Shown here in pieces: positions 47,191 to 56,566 of a stretch of 64,000 nucleotides of DNA (positions are counted from its first letter, which is position 1; each line of letters opens with the position of its first letter). The notes beneath the pieces were generated by a model, which did not search any database, had not been told where the DNA came from, and worked only from the letters and a program-made list of their open reading frames with translations. The translations under genes and the position numbers were made by a program. The stretch lies in contig NZ_CP016545.1 in the NCBI RefSeq assembly GCF_001687545.1, positions 310,001-374,000 on the forward strand, given 5' to 3'. The stretch comes from Paraurantiacibacter namhicola. Its GTDB lineage: Bacteria > Pseudomonadota > Alphaproteobacteria > Sphingomonadales > Sphingomonadaceae.

Positions 47191-47796
47191 TCAGCCGGAG
47201 CCCTCGCCCCCGCTGCCCCACCAGAATGCACCGCCCAGCATGGCGATGGCGCTGATTAGCAGGGCGACGATCATCAGCGCGCCGTCGCGCACCAGCACGG
47301 CCAGGCCGAACATCGCGATGGCCAGCATCGGGCCGCTGCTGGCGAAGGGCAGCACTTCCAGGAAGGGGACGGTGCAGCACAGCAGGATGACCACGCCCGC
47401 CGCGATCCGGCTGAAGGGCGCATGAGTCAGGCGTTCCAGCCGCCCATGGAAATGCTTGTCCATGAACTTTGCCAGCGGGCGCAATTTCCCCACCGCCTTG
47501 TCCATCTTCTCGGCGGAGACTTCGCGCCGCTTCAGGAAGCCCGGGATCCAGAGGTGGCTCATGCCCAGCATCTTCTGCGCGGCAACCAGGGCGATGATCG
47601 CCGCAAGCGTTGTCGGCACGCCGGGAATGGCGCCGACGGGGGTGAGCTCCAGCAGGGCAGGGACCATGATGGCAGGGCCGAAGGTACGCGCGCCGAAAGT
47701 ATGGGCGATATCGCCCACGCTCACCGGCTTGCCGTCGGAGGCCTGCTCGGAAAGGTTATCGAGGATGTCGCCTACGGAATGCGGCGTATCGGCCAT
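47191..47796 (-). CDS. exoD: ExoD-family membrane protein
   Basis: A 201-residue membrane protein of the ExoD family, named from Rhizobium exopolysaccharide/alkali-sensitivity mutants. [20 protein letters not shown] near the N-terminus and a cluster of C-terminal helices ([20 protein letters not shown], then [19 protein letters not shown]) match. Biochemical function is unknown. Convergent with sucC; 49 nt after the DUF6265 gene stop on the same strand is its upstream side. Confidence 0.87.
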   Translation of the reverse strand: MADTPHSVGDILDNLSEQASDGKPVSVGDIAHTFGARTFGPAIMVPALLELTPVGAIPGVPTTLAAIIALVAAQKMLGMSHLWIPGFLKRREVSAEKMDKAVGKLRPLAKFMDKHFHGRLERLTHAPFSRIAAGVVILLCCTVPFLEVLPFASSGPMLAIAMFGLAVLVRDGALMIVALLISAIAMLGGAFWWGSGGEGSG

Positions 47797-47845
47797 GGGT
47801 CTCTCCCCCGCCTGATCGAACGGTCGGCGGGGTGGGCAGTTCCGC

Positions 47846-48406
47846 TCAGTCGGCCCCTACTCCGGACGCTGCCCCTCCCAGCGGGTAGAAGCGGAACACC
47901 AGCTCGCTCGTACTGCCATCCTTCTGCCTCATGCGCACGGCGACCAGCAGGCCGGATTCCGGGCCCGCATCGGCATCGAGGCAGCGATAGGTCAGCCCGT
48001 TGAAGAAGGCCGCGCAATGCTCCACCGCCACCAGCGGGAAGCGCACCATGCCCTCCTTGTCCTCCCAGCCCACCAGCTGGTCGTCGAAATGCTTGAGCTT
48101 CACCACCAGGCTGCCGTCCGTCTCGGCGATATACATGTGCTCGGTGAACATGACGCCGCCCTCGCCATCCTGCTGCACGAAGCTGCCGACCATCAGCGGG
48201 CCGGTTGCAGGCAGCCAGCTTTCGGAAGCGGGCGCACCGCCGATCCCCTCGCCCTGCCACTGGCCCTGCAGCCAGGCGACATCGGCCAGGGTGGCGGCCG
48301 GAGGCGCCTCGCCCTCGCCCAGAACGCGGGTTTCCTGTGCAGCGGCCGGCGCTGCCAGCGCGGCGCAGGCCAGCGCGATCCCTGCGGCCAGATGGCGAAT
48401 AGTCAT
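47846..48406 (-). CDS. DUF6265-type exported protein
   Basis: A 186-residue protein with a signal peptide (IALACAALAAPAAAQ, cleavage near residue 23) and a lipocalin-like DUF6265 domain: DVAWLQGQWQGEG, SWLPATGPLMVGSFVQ and VVKLKHFDDQLVGWEDK. Function unknown. ATG 48406 (MTIRHLAAG) has AGGGATA about 8 nt upstream; the long in-frame extension beyond it overlaps the divergent etfB and is not coding. Confidence 0.82.
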   Translation of the reverse strand: MTIRHLAAGIALACAALAAPAAAQETRVLGEGEAPPAATLADVAWLQGQWQGEGIGGAPASESWLPATGPLMVGSFVQQDGEGGVMFTEHMYIAETDGSLVVKLKHFDDQLVGWEDKEGMVRFPLVAVEHCAAFFNGLTYRCLDADAGPESGLLVAVRMRQKDGSTSELVFRFYPLGGAASGVGAD

Positions 48407-48565
48407 GGCAAATATCCCTCCTGCTGATGGAATGTAACGCTTCTGGCGCTGGAGAGCCATATTGCTTGACCCGCGCGCCGGGGAACGCGAGAGCCAGCGC
48501 AGCATTGGCCAAGGGGGAGAGGTTTCCCGATACGTCGCGCCGACGCGTTCCTTAAGGTACGCTGC

Positions 48566-48595
48566 TTGACGTATAGGGAAGGCATCCTCTAAAAG
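48566..48595 (+). promoter_or_regulatory. Possible etfBA promoter
   Basis: TTGACG (48566-48571) and TAAAAG (48590-48595) with an 18-nt spacer, about 37 nt before the etfB ATG. The -35 is good, the -10 only moderate; assigned by eye. Confidence 0.35.
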
Positions 48596-48631
48596 CCGCG
48601 CAAGATTCGAGAATACGGAAAGGTACGCCCC

Positions 48632-49378
48632 ATGAAGATCCTCGTCCCCGTAAAGCGGGTGATCGATTACAACGTGAAGCCGCGCGTGAAGGCGGACGGT
48701 TCCGGTGTCGATCTTGCCAACGTCAAGATGAGCATGAACCCCTTCGACGAAATCGCGGTGGAAGAGGCGCTGCGCGTGAAGGAAGCCGGCAAGGCTGAAG
48801 AAGTCATCGCGGTCTCTGTCGGCCCGGCCAAGGCGCAGGAAACGCTGCGCACCGCGCTGGCCATGGGCGCAGACCGCGCGATCCTGGTGGAAACGGACGA
48901 TCAGGTGGAACCGCTCGCCGTTGCGAAGATCCTGAAGGCCATCGTGGACGAAGAAACGCCCGGCCTGGTGATCCTGGGCAAGCAGGCGATCGACGACGAT
49001 TCGAACCAGACGGGCCAGATGCTCGCCGCGCTGCTCGACCGGCCGCAGGGCACGTTCGCCAGCAAGGTGGAAATCGACGGGGACCACGTCAGCGTGACGC
49101 GCGAAGTCGATGGCGGCCTGGAGACGGTGAAGCTGGCCATGCCGGCTGTCGTCACCACGGACCTTCGCCTGAACGAGCCGCGCTATGCTTCGCTGCCCAA
49201 CATCATGAAGGCCAAGAAGAAGCCGCTCGATACCAAATCGCCCGCCGATTACGGCGTGGACACCGCCCCGCGTATCAAGACCACCAATGTTGCCGAGCCG
49301 CCCGTGCGCCAGGCCGGTGAAAAGGTCGCCGATGTGGATGCGCTGGTTGCCAAGCTCAAAGCCCTGGGGGTTGCGTAA
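48632..49378 (+). CDS. etfB: Electron transfer flavoprotein subunit beta
   Basis: The 248-residue AMP-binding subunit of ETF, which collects electrons from acyl-CoA and other dehydrogenases for ETF-ubiquinone oxidoreductase. [20 protein letters not shown] opens it; [16 protein letters not shown] and the signature [20 protein letters not shown] are intact. GGAAAGG precedes the ATG. The stop shares one base with the etfA ATG (TAATG). Confidence 0.97.
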   Translation: MKILVPVKRVIDYNVKPRVKADGSGVDLANVKMSMNPFDEIAVEEALRVKEAGKAEEVIAVSVGPAKAQETLRTALAMGADRAILVETDDQVEPLAVAKILKAIVDEETPGLVILGKQAIDDDSNQTGQMLAALLDRPQGTFASKVEIDGDHVSVTREVDGGLETVKLAMPAVVTTDLRLNEPRYASLPNIMKAKKKPLDTKSPADYGVDTAPRIKTTNVAEPPVRQAGEKVADVDALVAKLKALGVA

Positions 49379-50307
49379 TGAAGACGCTCGTACTCGTAGA
49401 ACACGACAACAACTCTGTCGGCGATGCCACGCTGGCGACTGTCACTGCCGCGTCAAAGCTGGGTGAAGTCCACCTGCTGGTCGCCGGTTCCGGCTGCCGC
49501 AGCGTGGCGGAAGAAGCCGCGAAAATTGCCGGCGTTGGCAAGGTCCATCTGGCCGATGACGCCGCTTACCAACACCAGCTGGCCGAAAACGTCGCGCCGC
49601 TGATCGTGGACCTGATGGGCCACCATGACGCATTCCTTGCGCCCTCTACCACGACCGGCAAGAACATCGCCCCGCGCGTCGCCGCGAAGCTGGACGTGAT
49701 GCAGCTGTCCGACATCATCAGTGCGGAAGGGGGCAAGACCTTCACCCGCCCGATCTATGCCGGTAATGCGATCGCCACCGTGGAAGCGACGGACGACAAG
49801 CTCGTCATCACGGTGCGCACCACCGCTTTCGACAAGGCCGCGCCGGAAGGCGGCAGCGCCGCGATCGAAGACGTCAGCGGCCCCGGCGATTCCGGCATGT
49901 CGACCTTCGTGAACCTGGAAGCGGCAAAGTCCGACCGTCCGGAACTGACCAGCGCGGGCACCATCGTGTCCGGCGGCCGGGCGCTGAAGGATGCCGCCAC
50001 GTTCGAACAGTACATCATGCCGCTGACCGACAAGCTGGGCGCTGCCGTGGGCGCATCGCGCGCTGCAGTCGATGCCGGCTACATCAGCAACGATCACCAG
50101 GTCGGCCAGACCGGCAAGATCGTGGCACCGGAGCTTTATGTGGCCGTCGGCATCTCCGGCGCCATCCAGCACCTTGCGGGCATGAAGGATTCCAAGGTCA
50201 TCGTCGCCATCAACAAGGACGAGGATGCGCCTATCTTCCAGGTCGCCGATATCGGCCTGGTCGCGGACCTGTTCACGGCCGTTCCGGAGTTGACCGAAAA
50301 GCTTTGA
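49378..50307 (+). CDS. etfA: Electron transfer flavoprotein subunit alpha
   Basis: The 309-residue FAD-binding subunit of ETF. The C-terminal FAD domain has [27 protein letters not shown] and [19 protein letters not shown], the family signature, then [20 protein letters not shown]. Partner of etfB with 1-nt overlap. Together with the glyoxylate shunt, it fits a metabolism able to use fatty acids. Confidence 0.97.
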   Translation: MKTLVLVEHDNNSVGDATLATVTAASKLGEVHLLVAGSGCRSVAEEAAKIAGVGKVHLADDAAYQHQLAENVAPLIVDLMGHHDAFLAPSTTTGKNIAPRVAAKLDVMQLSDIISAEGGKTFTRPIYAGNAIATVEATDDKLVITVRTTAFDKAAPEGGSAAIEDVSGPGDSGMSTFVNLEAAKSDRPELTSAGTIVSGGRALKDAATFEQYIMPLTDKLGAAVGASRAAVDAGYISNDHQVGQTGKIVAPELYVAVGISGAIQHLAGMKDSKVIVAINKDEDAPIFQVADIGLVADLFTAVPELTEKL

Positions 50308-50325
50308 TGATGCTGTAATGCGCGC

Positions 50326-51273
50326 ATGGCATTGAAAACCAAGCTCGCTTTACCTCTCGTCCTCTCGTTTTCGCTGATCGCAGCGCCGGTTTCGGCGTCT
50401 GCGACTTCGGCCGCCGACGACGTCCTGCCGGATGATGCATGGCGGGTCTTCACGCCCACCACGCCGTGGCAAGTGTCAACGGACGGCGAAAGCTGCGCGA
50501 TGGTCCGCGGCTTCAAAAGCGGTCCGCGCAGGGGCCAGGCGGAGATCCGGCGGTACAGTCCGGACGAAGTCTTCGAACTTTCCGTGTTCGTGTCCGAGGC
50601 GGACCTTGAAAGGAACAAGCTTTCTTTCCGCTTCTCGCCGGAAACGGAATGGCACTCGGGCCTTCCGATGTTTGCGCGCTCGGCCCAGTACGGCGGCTTC
50701 ATAACAAACGCGCATTTCGACTTGCCTCTGGAAGAGCGGGACGAAGAACCGGACGACCAGCCCGCTCCGGGTGACGAGGATTACGAGCGCGTTCCGGTCG
50801 ACCCGTACAAACGGGCTGCCATGGAGAAAAAGGCGACCGGCATCTGGGTGCGGACCGGCCTGGGCGAACCGGTCCTGCTCAAGACGGGCACGATGCTTGG
50901 CCCGATGATGCAACTTCGCGACTGCACCGATGCCTTGCTGGAATCCTGGGGTTATGACGCGGCCAGCTATCACGCGCAAAAGCGCCATACGGCCATGCGC
51001 GACGGCTATAAATGGATCCCCTATGTCCAACAGCATTACCCCGGCCAGGCATTGCGCAGTGGAAACAATGGCCTGATCCGGGTGCGCCTGGCGATTGATA
51101 CCGAAGGCCGGGTTACGGACTGTCACCCGCAGTCAAATCTCTCAGGCAAGGAATTCTACGATGCTGCTTGCGGCGTGCTGAAGCGACAGGGCCGCTTCTA
51201 TCCGGCCCACGATGCGTCCGGTACGCCGGTGGCGAGCTTCTATTCGCTCGCGATCTCGTACCAGCTGAACTAG
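50326..51273 (+). CDS. Exported protein with C-terminal TonB-like domain
   Basis: A 315-residue protein with a signal peptide ([19 protein letters not shown]) and a C-terminal TonB-type domain (about 232-315: [19 protein letters not shown] and [15 protein letters not shown]). The middle is unassigned, with an acidic stretch [19 protein letters not shown]. It lacks the usual N-terminal anchor and proline spacer of TonB, so a direct energy-coupling role is doubtful; periplasmic binding to a partner is more likely. It begins 18 nt after etfA. Its stop overlaps the convergent GNAT stop by 4 nt. Confidence 0.75.
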   Translation: MALKTKLALPLVLSFSLIAAPVSASATSAADDVLPDDAWRVFTPTTPWQVSTDGESCAMVRGFKSGPRRGQAEIRRYSPDEVFELSVFVSEADLERNKLSFRFSPETEWHSGLPMFARSAQYGGFITNAHFDLPLEERDEEPDDQPAPGDEDYERVPVDPYKRAAMEKKATGIWVRTGLGEPVLLKTGTMLGPMMQLRDCTDALLESWGYDAASYHAQKRHTAMRDGYKWIPYVQQHYPGQALRSGNNGLIRVRLAIDTEGRVTDCHPQSNLSGKEFYDAACGVLKRQGRFYPAHDASGTPVASFYSLAISYQLN

Positions 51274-51806
51274 CTGCGAGCTGGTGGCGCGCGGCGCATG
51301 AGGCGTATCTCCTCGCCATCCGCGAAGCTGGTATCGCGCAGCAGGCCGAAGCCCAGCTTGTCCGCCAGCTTCAGCGACGGCGTGTTGGCCGGCGCAACCA
51401 TGCACATGACTTCCTGCCCATACTCGCGGTCGAACCAGGCCAGGATCGCGCGCATGGCTTCTTCGGCATAGCCCTTGCCCGTGCTGGCGTGGCGCAGGAT
51501 CCAGCCGGCCTCGGCACGGTCGTCGAAATCCTCGCCCATGCCGCGGATCGAGTGGAAGATGCCGCAATTGCCCAGCAGCGATCCGTCCCCGCCCCGTTCG
51601 CGCACCATCAGCCCGCCATAGCCGTAAAGCGCCCAGCTGCCGGCATTGCGGCAAAAGCGCATGAAATGATCGTCCAGCGTCACCGAATTGCCGAAGTGCA
51701 GCCCCGTTTCCGGTTCACTGATGATGGCGAACATGGGGCGCATGTCCGCCTGCGTCGGCCGCCAGAGCTCCAGCCGGTCGGTCGTCAGGAACGGGCCGGT
51801 CGTCAT
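51270..51806 (-). CDS. RimJ/RimL-type GNAT N-acetyltransferase
   Basis: The 178-residue protein begins with LTTDRLELWRPTQADM, the usual start of RimJ/RimL-like acetyltransferases; the acetyl-CoA loop is HASTGKGYAEEAMRAILAWF and the end has PANTPSLKLADKLGFGL. The substrate is unknown. ATG 51806 is 12 nt after the DUF445 stop, so it ends the efflux-pump transcription unit. The frame continues open upstream only as antisense-like sequence of DUF445. Confidence 0.87.
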   Translation of the reverse strand: MTTGPFLTTDRLELWRPTQADMRPMFAIISEPETGLHFGNSVTLDDHFMRFCRNAGSWALYGYGGLMVRERGGDGSLLGNCGIFHSIRGMGEDFDDRAEAGWILRHASTGKGYAEEAMRAILAWFDREYGQEVMCMVAPANTPSLKLADKLGFGLLRDTSFADGEEIRLMRRAPPARS

Positions 51807-51817
51807 CGGCGCAGCGC

Positions 51818-53089
51818 TCAGATGAATTTCAGCAGGAAGTGCAGCGTCACGCCCACCAGCCCGCCGACCAGCGTGCCGTTCACGCGGATGAACTGCAGGT
51901 CGCGCCCCACGGCGCCTTCCAGCCTGCCGGTCAGCGTGCGGGCATCCCAGCGGCGCACGGTCTCGGAAACAAGCTGCACGATATTGGAGCCGTATCGGGT
52001 GGCGACGCCCACCGCCGTTCGGCGCGCGAAGCGGTTGATCTGCCACTGCAGCCGCTCGTCCGATTGCAGCGCACGGCCAAGCTCGCCCAGCATGGAGCCC
52101 ATCTGTGCGCCCAGCCCGTCCTTCGCGGGATTGCGCGCGCTGTCGATCAGCGAGAGGCGGATACGCTCCCACACCGCCATCCACCAGTCGGCAAGGGCGG
52201 GGTTGGCCAGCATTTCCGCCTTCGCCTTCTCCACCTTGGCGCGCGTTTCGGGATCGTGCTGCAAGTCATGCGCGAGGCTGGCGAGACCCTCCTCGATCTT
52301 GCCGCGGACGGGGTGGTTCACGTCGATCGCGATCTCGGCCAGCAGGCGGTAGAGGCCATCCAGCACGGAGTTTGCGAGCTTCTCGTCCAGCCCGGTCCAG
52401 CGCACGATGGCATAGGCGCGTTCATGGACCATGGTGCGGACCATGTTCTCATTCGATTCCAGCGCATTGCCGGCCCAGCGGATACCGGTGTCCAGCAGCG
52501 GCAGGTGGCGCTTGTCCGCAATGGCGCTCTCCAGCATCCGGCCGAGCAGCGGCGCGATTTCAAGCTTCTCCAGCTGCCCCGCCAGCCCGGCGCGCACCTG
52601 CATGCCAAGCCGCTGCGGATCGAGCGATTCGAGAAGCTCGGCGAACATCTCCCCCGCACCGCCCGCGATGCGCGAGCGAACGCCGCTCTCGTCCTTCGGG
52701 GCCGCGAGGAAATCGCCGGCCGCCTGTGCCACGTTCATGCCGCGCATGCGCCGCGCCACCACTTGCGGGATGAGGAAGTTGGACTGCAGGAACCGCGCCA
52801 TCGTATCGGCGATGCGGTCCTTGTTCTCGGGGATGATGGCGGTGTGCGGTATGGGTAGGCCAAGCGGGCGGCGGAACAGAGCCGTCACCGCGAACCAGTC
52901 TGCCAGGCCGCCCACCAGGCCGGCTTCGGCAAAGGCGCGCAAATAGCCCCATGTGGGATCGACCTGCTCCAGCCGGTGGCCCAACAGGAACAGCCCGGCC
53001 ATGACAACCAGCAGCCCGGTCGCCACGATCCGCATCCGCCGCGCGCGATCGGGCGGCAGGTTTCCGGTCACGGGCGTGGGCAGCGTCAC
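51818..53089 (-). CDS. DUF445 family membrane protein
   Basis: A 423-residue protein with one hydrophobic segment near residues 22-41 and a second near 55-70 (LVGGLADWFAVTALFRRPLG is the DUF445 signature), a long helical middle, and a C-terminal hydrophobic tail (VGGLVGVTLHFLLKF). Function unknown. Its ATG overlaps the RND transporter stop by 4 nt, so it is produced with the pump. Confidence 0.85.
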   Translation of the reverse strand: MTLPTPVTGNLPPDRARRMRIVATGLLVVMAGLFLLGHRLEQVDPTWGYLRAFAEAGLVGGLADWFAVTALFRRPLGLPIPHTAIIPENKDRIADTMARFLQSNFLIPQVVARRMRGMNVAQAAGDFLAAPKDESGVRSRIAGGAGEMFAELLESLDPQRLGMQVRAGLAGQLEKLEIAPLLGRMLESAIADKRHLPLLDTGIRWAGNALESNENMVRTMVHERAYAIVRWTGLDEKLANSVLDGLYRLLAEIAIDVNHPVRGKIEEGLASLAHDLQHDPETRAKVEKAKAEMLANPALADWWMAVWERIRLSLIDSARNPAKDGLGAQMGSMLGELGRALQSDERLQWQINRFARRTAVGVATRYGSNIVQLVSETVRRWDARTLTGRLEGAVGRDLQFIRVNGTLVGGLVGVTLHFLLKFI

Positions 53090-56000
53090 TCGGCCGGCTG
53101 CGCCTGACCCGGCTGCTCTCCGGATGCATCGGACGCACCGCCCTTCTCGTCACCGGGGCGGTAAGACAGAAGGTTCTTGCGCAGCTTGGGCCCGTATCGC
53201 TTCTCGATACCGTCAGCCAGGCTGAAGCCCGCAGGCACGATCAGCAGGGTGAGCAGGGTCGAAAGGATCAGGCCGCCGATCACCACCGTGCCCATCGGCG
53301 CGCGCCATGCGCCATCGCCATTCAGCGACATGGCCGTTGGGATCATGCCCGCAGTCATAGCGACCGTGGTCATCACGATGGGCTGGGCGCGTTTGCGACC
53401 GGCATCGATGATCGCCTCGAACTTGCGCGTGCCCTTGGCCATCTCGTCAATCGCGAAATCGACCAGCAGGATCGAGTTCTTGGACACGATACCGAACAAC
53501 ATCAGCACCCCGATGAAGACGGGCATGGATATCGGCTGTCCGATAAGCGCAATGGCAATGAAGCCGCCAAGGGGCGCAAGGAGCAGTGCGCCCATGTTTA
53601 CCAACGGGCTCATCAGGCGCTGGTACAGCAGCACGAGCACAGCGAAGACGAGCATGATGCCCGTCACCAGCGCCGTCTGGAAATCGGATATCAGGTCGGC
53701 AAGGAACTCTTCCGAACCGGCAGCCTGCGTCGATACGCCGGTGGGAAGGCTCTTCATCGTCGGCAGCTGTTTGATCTTGGCATTCGCCACGCCCATTTCC
53801 GCGCCCGGCGCAAGGTCGGCACCGATGAAGACGCGGCGCTGGCGATCGTAACGCTGGATGCTTGTGGGGCCGGAGCCGAAGCTGATCTCCGCCACGCGTT
53901 CCAGCGGAACCGAACCGCCGGAGCTCGTTGGCACGGGCAGGTTGCGGATCGTCTCGATGGAGCTGCGCCCGCTCTTGGGCAGCATCACGCGGATAGGGAC
54001 CTGCCGGTTGGACAGGGAGAACTTGGCCGCCGACTGGTCGACCTCGCCGATGGTCGCGATGCGGATCGCCTGGCTGAGCGAGACTGTCGACACGCCAAGC
54101 GATGCGGCCAGTTCCGGCCGGGGCGTGATGATGAGTTCCGGCCGCTGCATGTCGGCTTCCACACGCGGCGATCCCAGCTCTGACAGGCCGCGCATTTCCT
54201 CCACAACCTGCTGCGCCGTGCTTTCCAGCAGATCGGGGTCGCTCCCCTGCAGCATCACGGTGATATCACGGCCGGTGCCGCCGCCACCGGGGCCCTGATT
54301 GTTCCGGAAACTGACGCGCGCATCGGGAATGTCGGCGAAGTACCGGGCGGTTTCCCGCTCGAATTCCTGGCTCGTCCGCTCGCGTCCGTCGCGCAGGGTG
54401 ATGCTGAGCGATGCGCTGCCTTCGCTCACGAAAACCAGGATGCGCTCGACCTCCGGCTCTTCGCGGACGATGGCCTCAATACTGTCTGCCATCTCCTCCG
54501 TCTGCTCCAGCGTCGTGCCGGGCGCCATGCGGATGGAAATCTGGCTGTAATCGAGATTGACGTTGGGGAGAAACTGCACTGGCAGCGATGCCATGGATAT
54601 GATTGTGGCGACAAAGGCCCACAGGCCAACGCCCATCACCTTTACGCGATTGTCGTGGAACCGCGCCCAGAAGCGGCGGGCGCGGTAATCGTACCAGGCG
54701 CGGAAACGCTCGCCCAGCAGCATGCCCGGGATGAAGCCGACGAGCACGTAGCGCACGAACAGCGCGACCAGCCGCGCGGCGTACCAGCCCACGACTGCGG
54801 AAAAGATCAGAACGATGAATTTGCGCAGCAGACCGAGGCCGACATGCGGCGCCAGCGCTTGGTCGACGAAGTAGAAGACGGCGCCGGTCGCGCCTGCAAA
54901 CGACAGGCCGATCAGCGTGAACAGCACGATACCGATGGGATAGCCCCACCAGCGCGCATGGACCGTCTCCACGCCTTCGCGCAGGCGATTCGCCTCACTG
55001 CGATCCAGCGTCCAGCGCAGCACGCTTTCGTACCGGTTGACCCACGGGCCGTTGGCGTGATCGGCATGGCCGTGCGACTTCATGAAATAGGCCGCGGCCA
55101 TGGGCGTGATCATGCGCGCGACCGCCAGGCTCATCAGCACGGCGACCACGACCGTCAGGCCGAAATTCTTGAAGAACTCGCCCGCAATGCCCGGCATCAG
55201 GCCCACCGGCAGGAAGACGGCGACGATGCAGAAGGTGGTGGACACCACGGCCAGGCCAATTTCGTCCGCCGCGTCGATACTGGCCTGGTAAGCCGTCTTG
55301 CCCATGCGCATATGGCGCACGATATTCTCGATCTCCACGATCGCATCGTCCACCAGCACCCCGGCCACCAGTCCCAGCGCCAGCAGGCTCAAGGAGTTTA
55401 GCGTAAAGCCCAGCTGGTCCATGAAGAAGAAGGTGGGAATGGCCGAAAGCGGGATGGCGATCGCCGCAATGATGGTCGCGCGCCAGTCGCGCAGGAAGAA
55501 GAACACCACGACCACGGCCAGCACGGCCCCTTCGATCATGGCTGCCATGGAGGAGGAGTACTGCCCCTTGGTATATTGCACCTGGTTGTCGAGCTCGACG
55601 ATGTCGATGCCGGGGTTCTCTTCCTCGATCTGCGCGATGACGATCTGCGCTGCATCGTAGACGGATACGTCGGATTCGCCCTTGGCGCGCGTCAGGCGGA
55701 AGGTCACGACAGGCTTGCCGTCGACCTTGGAGATGGAGCGGATTTCGCTGTTGCCGTCGCTCACATCGGCAACGTCGCTCAGCTTGATGGTGCGCCCGCC
55801 ACCCAGCGATATGCGCCGCTCGCCCAGCTCGAAGGCGGTATCGGCATTGCCCAGCACGCGCACGGACTGGCGGGAGCCGGCGATTTCCGCCTGGCCGCCG
55901 CCGGCATCGGTGTTGTTCTGGCGCAGCACGCCGTTGATCTGCGAGGCGGTAACGCCGAAGCTCTGCATGCGCTGCGGATCCAGCACAACGCGGATTTCGC

Positions 56001-56553
56001 GGTCCACGCCGCCGCGCCGTCCCGCAGATGCCATGCCCGGCACGGCCAGCAGCCGCTTTGATATCACATCGTCGACGAAGAAGCTCAGCTGCTCCATCGT
56101 CATGTCCTGCGATTCAACCGCATAGCTGGCGAAGGAATTGTCGGAGTTCTGCACGCGGAAGACGCGCGGCTCCAGGATGCCGTCCGGCAGGTCTCCGCGC
56201 ACCTGGTCGACCGAGGCCTTTACCTCGTTCACGGCCACATTGATGTCGGTGCCGATCTGGAACTGCACCACCGTCTGGCTGTAGCCCTCGCTGACGGAGG
56301 AGGTGATGACGTCCACGCCTTCAACCGTGCTGACGGCGCTTTCCACCTTTTCGGTGATCTGCGTATCGATTTCCGTCGGTGCGGCGCCTGGCTGGTTGAT
56401 GCCCACGATCACGACGGGGAAATCCACGTCCGGGTCGTTCTGCACTTCCATCCGGTTGAAGCTGAGCAAGCCGGCAAAGGTAAGCGCCACGAAGAACACG
56501 ATCGGGATGATCGGGTTGCGGATGGACCATGCGGAAATCTGGTTGAAGTTCAT
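53086..56553 (-). CDS. RND efflux permease (HAE1/AcrB family) with enlarged central insert
   Basis: A 1155-residue inner-membrane proton-driven pump. It opens MNFNQISAWSIRNPIIPIV; TM4 has the proton-relay pair VDDAIVE (Asp402-Asp403) and TM10 the lysine in VSKNSILLVDFAIDE. Between TM6 (ending near 490) and TM7 (about 641-661) there are about 150 residues, with strongly hydrophobic stretches at about 537-562 and 578-612 that AcrB lacks. It lies 13 nt after its adaptor gene. No outer-membrane channel gene is present. Substrates are unknown. Confidence 0.93.
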   Translation of the reverse strand: MNFNQISAWSIRNPIIPIVFFVALTFAGLLSFNRMEVQNDPDVDFPVVIVGINQPGAAPTEIDTQITEKVESAVSTVEGVDVITSSVSEGYSQTVVQFQIGTDINVAVNEVKASVDQVRGDLPDGILEPRVFRVQNSDNSFASYAVESQDMTMEQLSFFVDDVISKRLLAVPGMASAGRRGGVDREIRVVLDPQRMQSFGVTASQINGVLRQNNTDAGGGQAEIAGSRQSVRVLGNADTAFELGERRISLGGGRTIKLSDVADVSDGNSEIRSISKVDGKPVVTFRLTRAKGESDVSVYDAAQIVIAQIEEENPGIDIVELDNQVQYTKGQYSSSMAAMIEGAVLAVVVVFFFLRDWRATIIAAIAIPLSAIPTFFFMDQLGFTLNSLSLLALGLVAGVLVDDAIVEIENIVRHMRMGKTAYQASIDAADEIGLAVVSTTFCIVAVFLPVGLMPGIAGEFFKNFGLTVVVAVLMSLAVARMITPMAAAYFMKSHGHADHANGPWVNRYESVLRWTLDRSEANRLREGVETVHARWWGYPIGIVLFTLIGLSFAGATGAVFYFVDQALAPHVGLGLLRKFIVLIFSAVVGWYAARLVALFVRYVLVGFIPGMLLGERFRAWYDYRARRFWARFHDNRVKVMGVGLWAFVATIISMASLPVQFLPNVNLDYSQISIRMAPGTTLEQTEEMADSIEAIVREEPEVERILVFVSEGSASLSITLRDGRERTSQEFERETARYFADIPDARVSFRNNQGPGGGGTGRDITVMLQGSDPDLLESTAQQVVEEMRGLSELGSPRVEADMQRPELIITPRPELAASLGVSTVSLSQAIRIATIGEVDQSAAKFSLSNRQVPIRVMLPKSGRSSIETIRNLPVPTSSGGSVPLERVAEISFGSGPTSIQRYDRQRRVFIGADLAPGAEMGVANAKIKQLPTMKSLPTGVSTQAAGSEEFLADLISDFQTALVTGIMLVFAVLVLLYQRLMSPLVNMGALLLAPLGGFIAIALIGQPISMPVFIGVLMLFGIVSKNSILLVDFAIDEMAKGTRKFEAIIDAGRKRAQPIVMTTVAMTAGMIPTAMSLNGDGAWRAPMGTVVIGGLILSTLLTLLIVPAGFSLADGIEKRYGPKLRKNLLSYRPGDEKGGASDASGEQPGQAQPAE

Positions 56554-56566
56554 GATGTGTGGCCTG

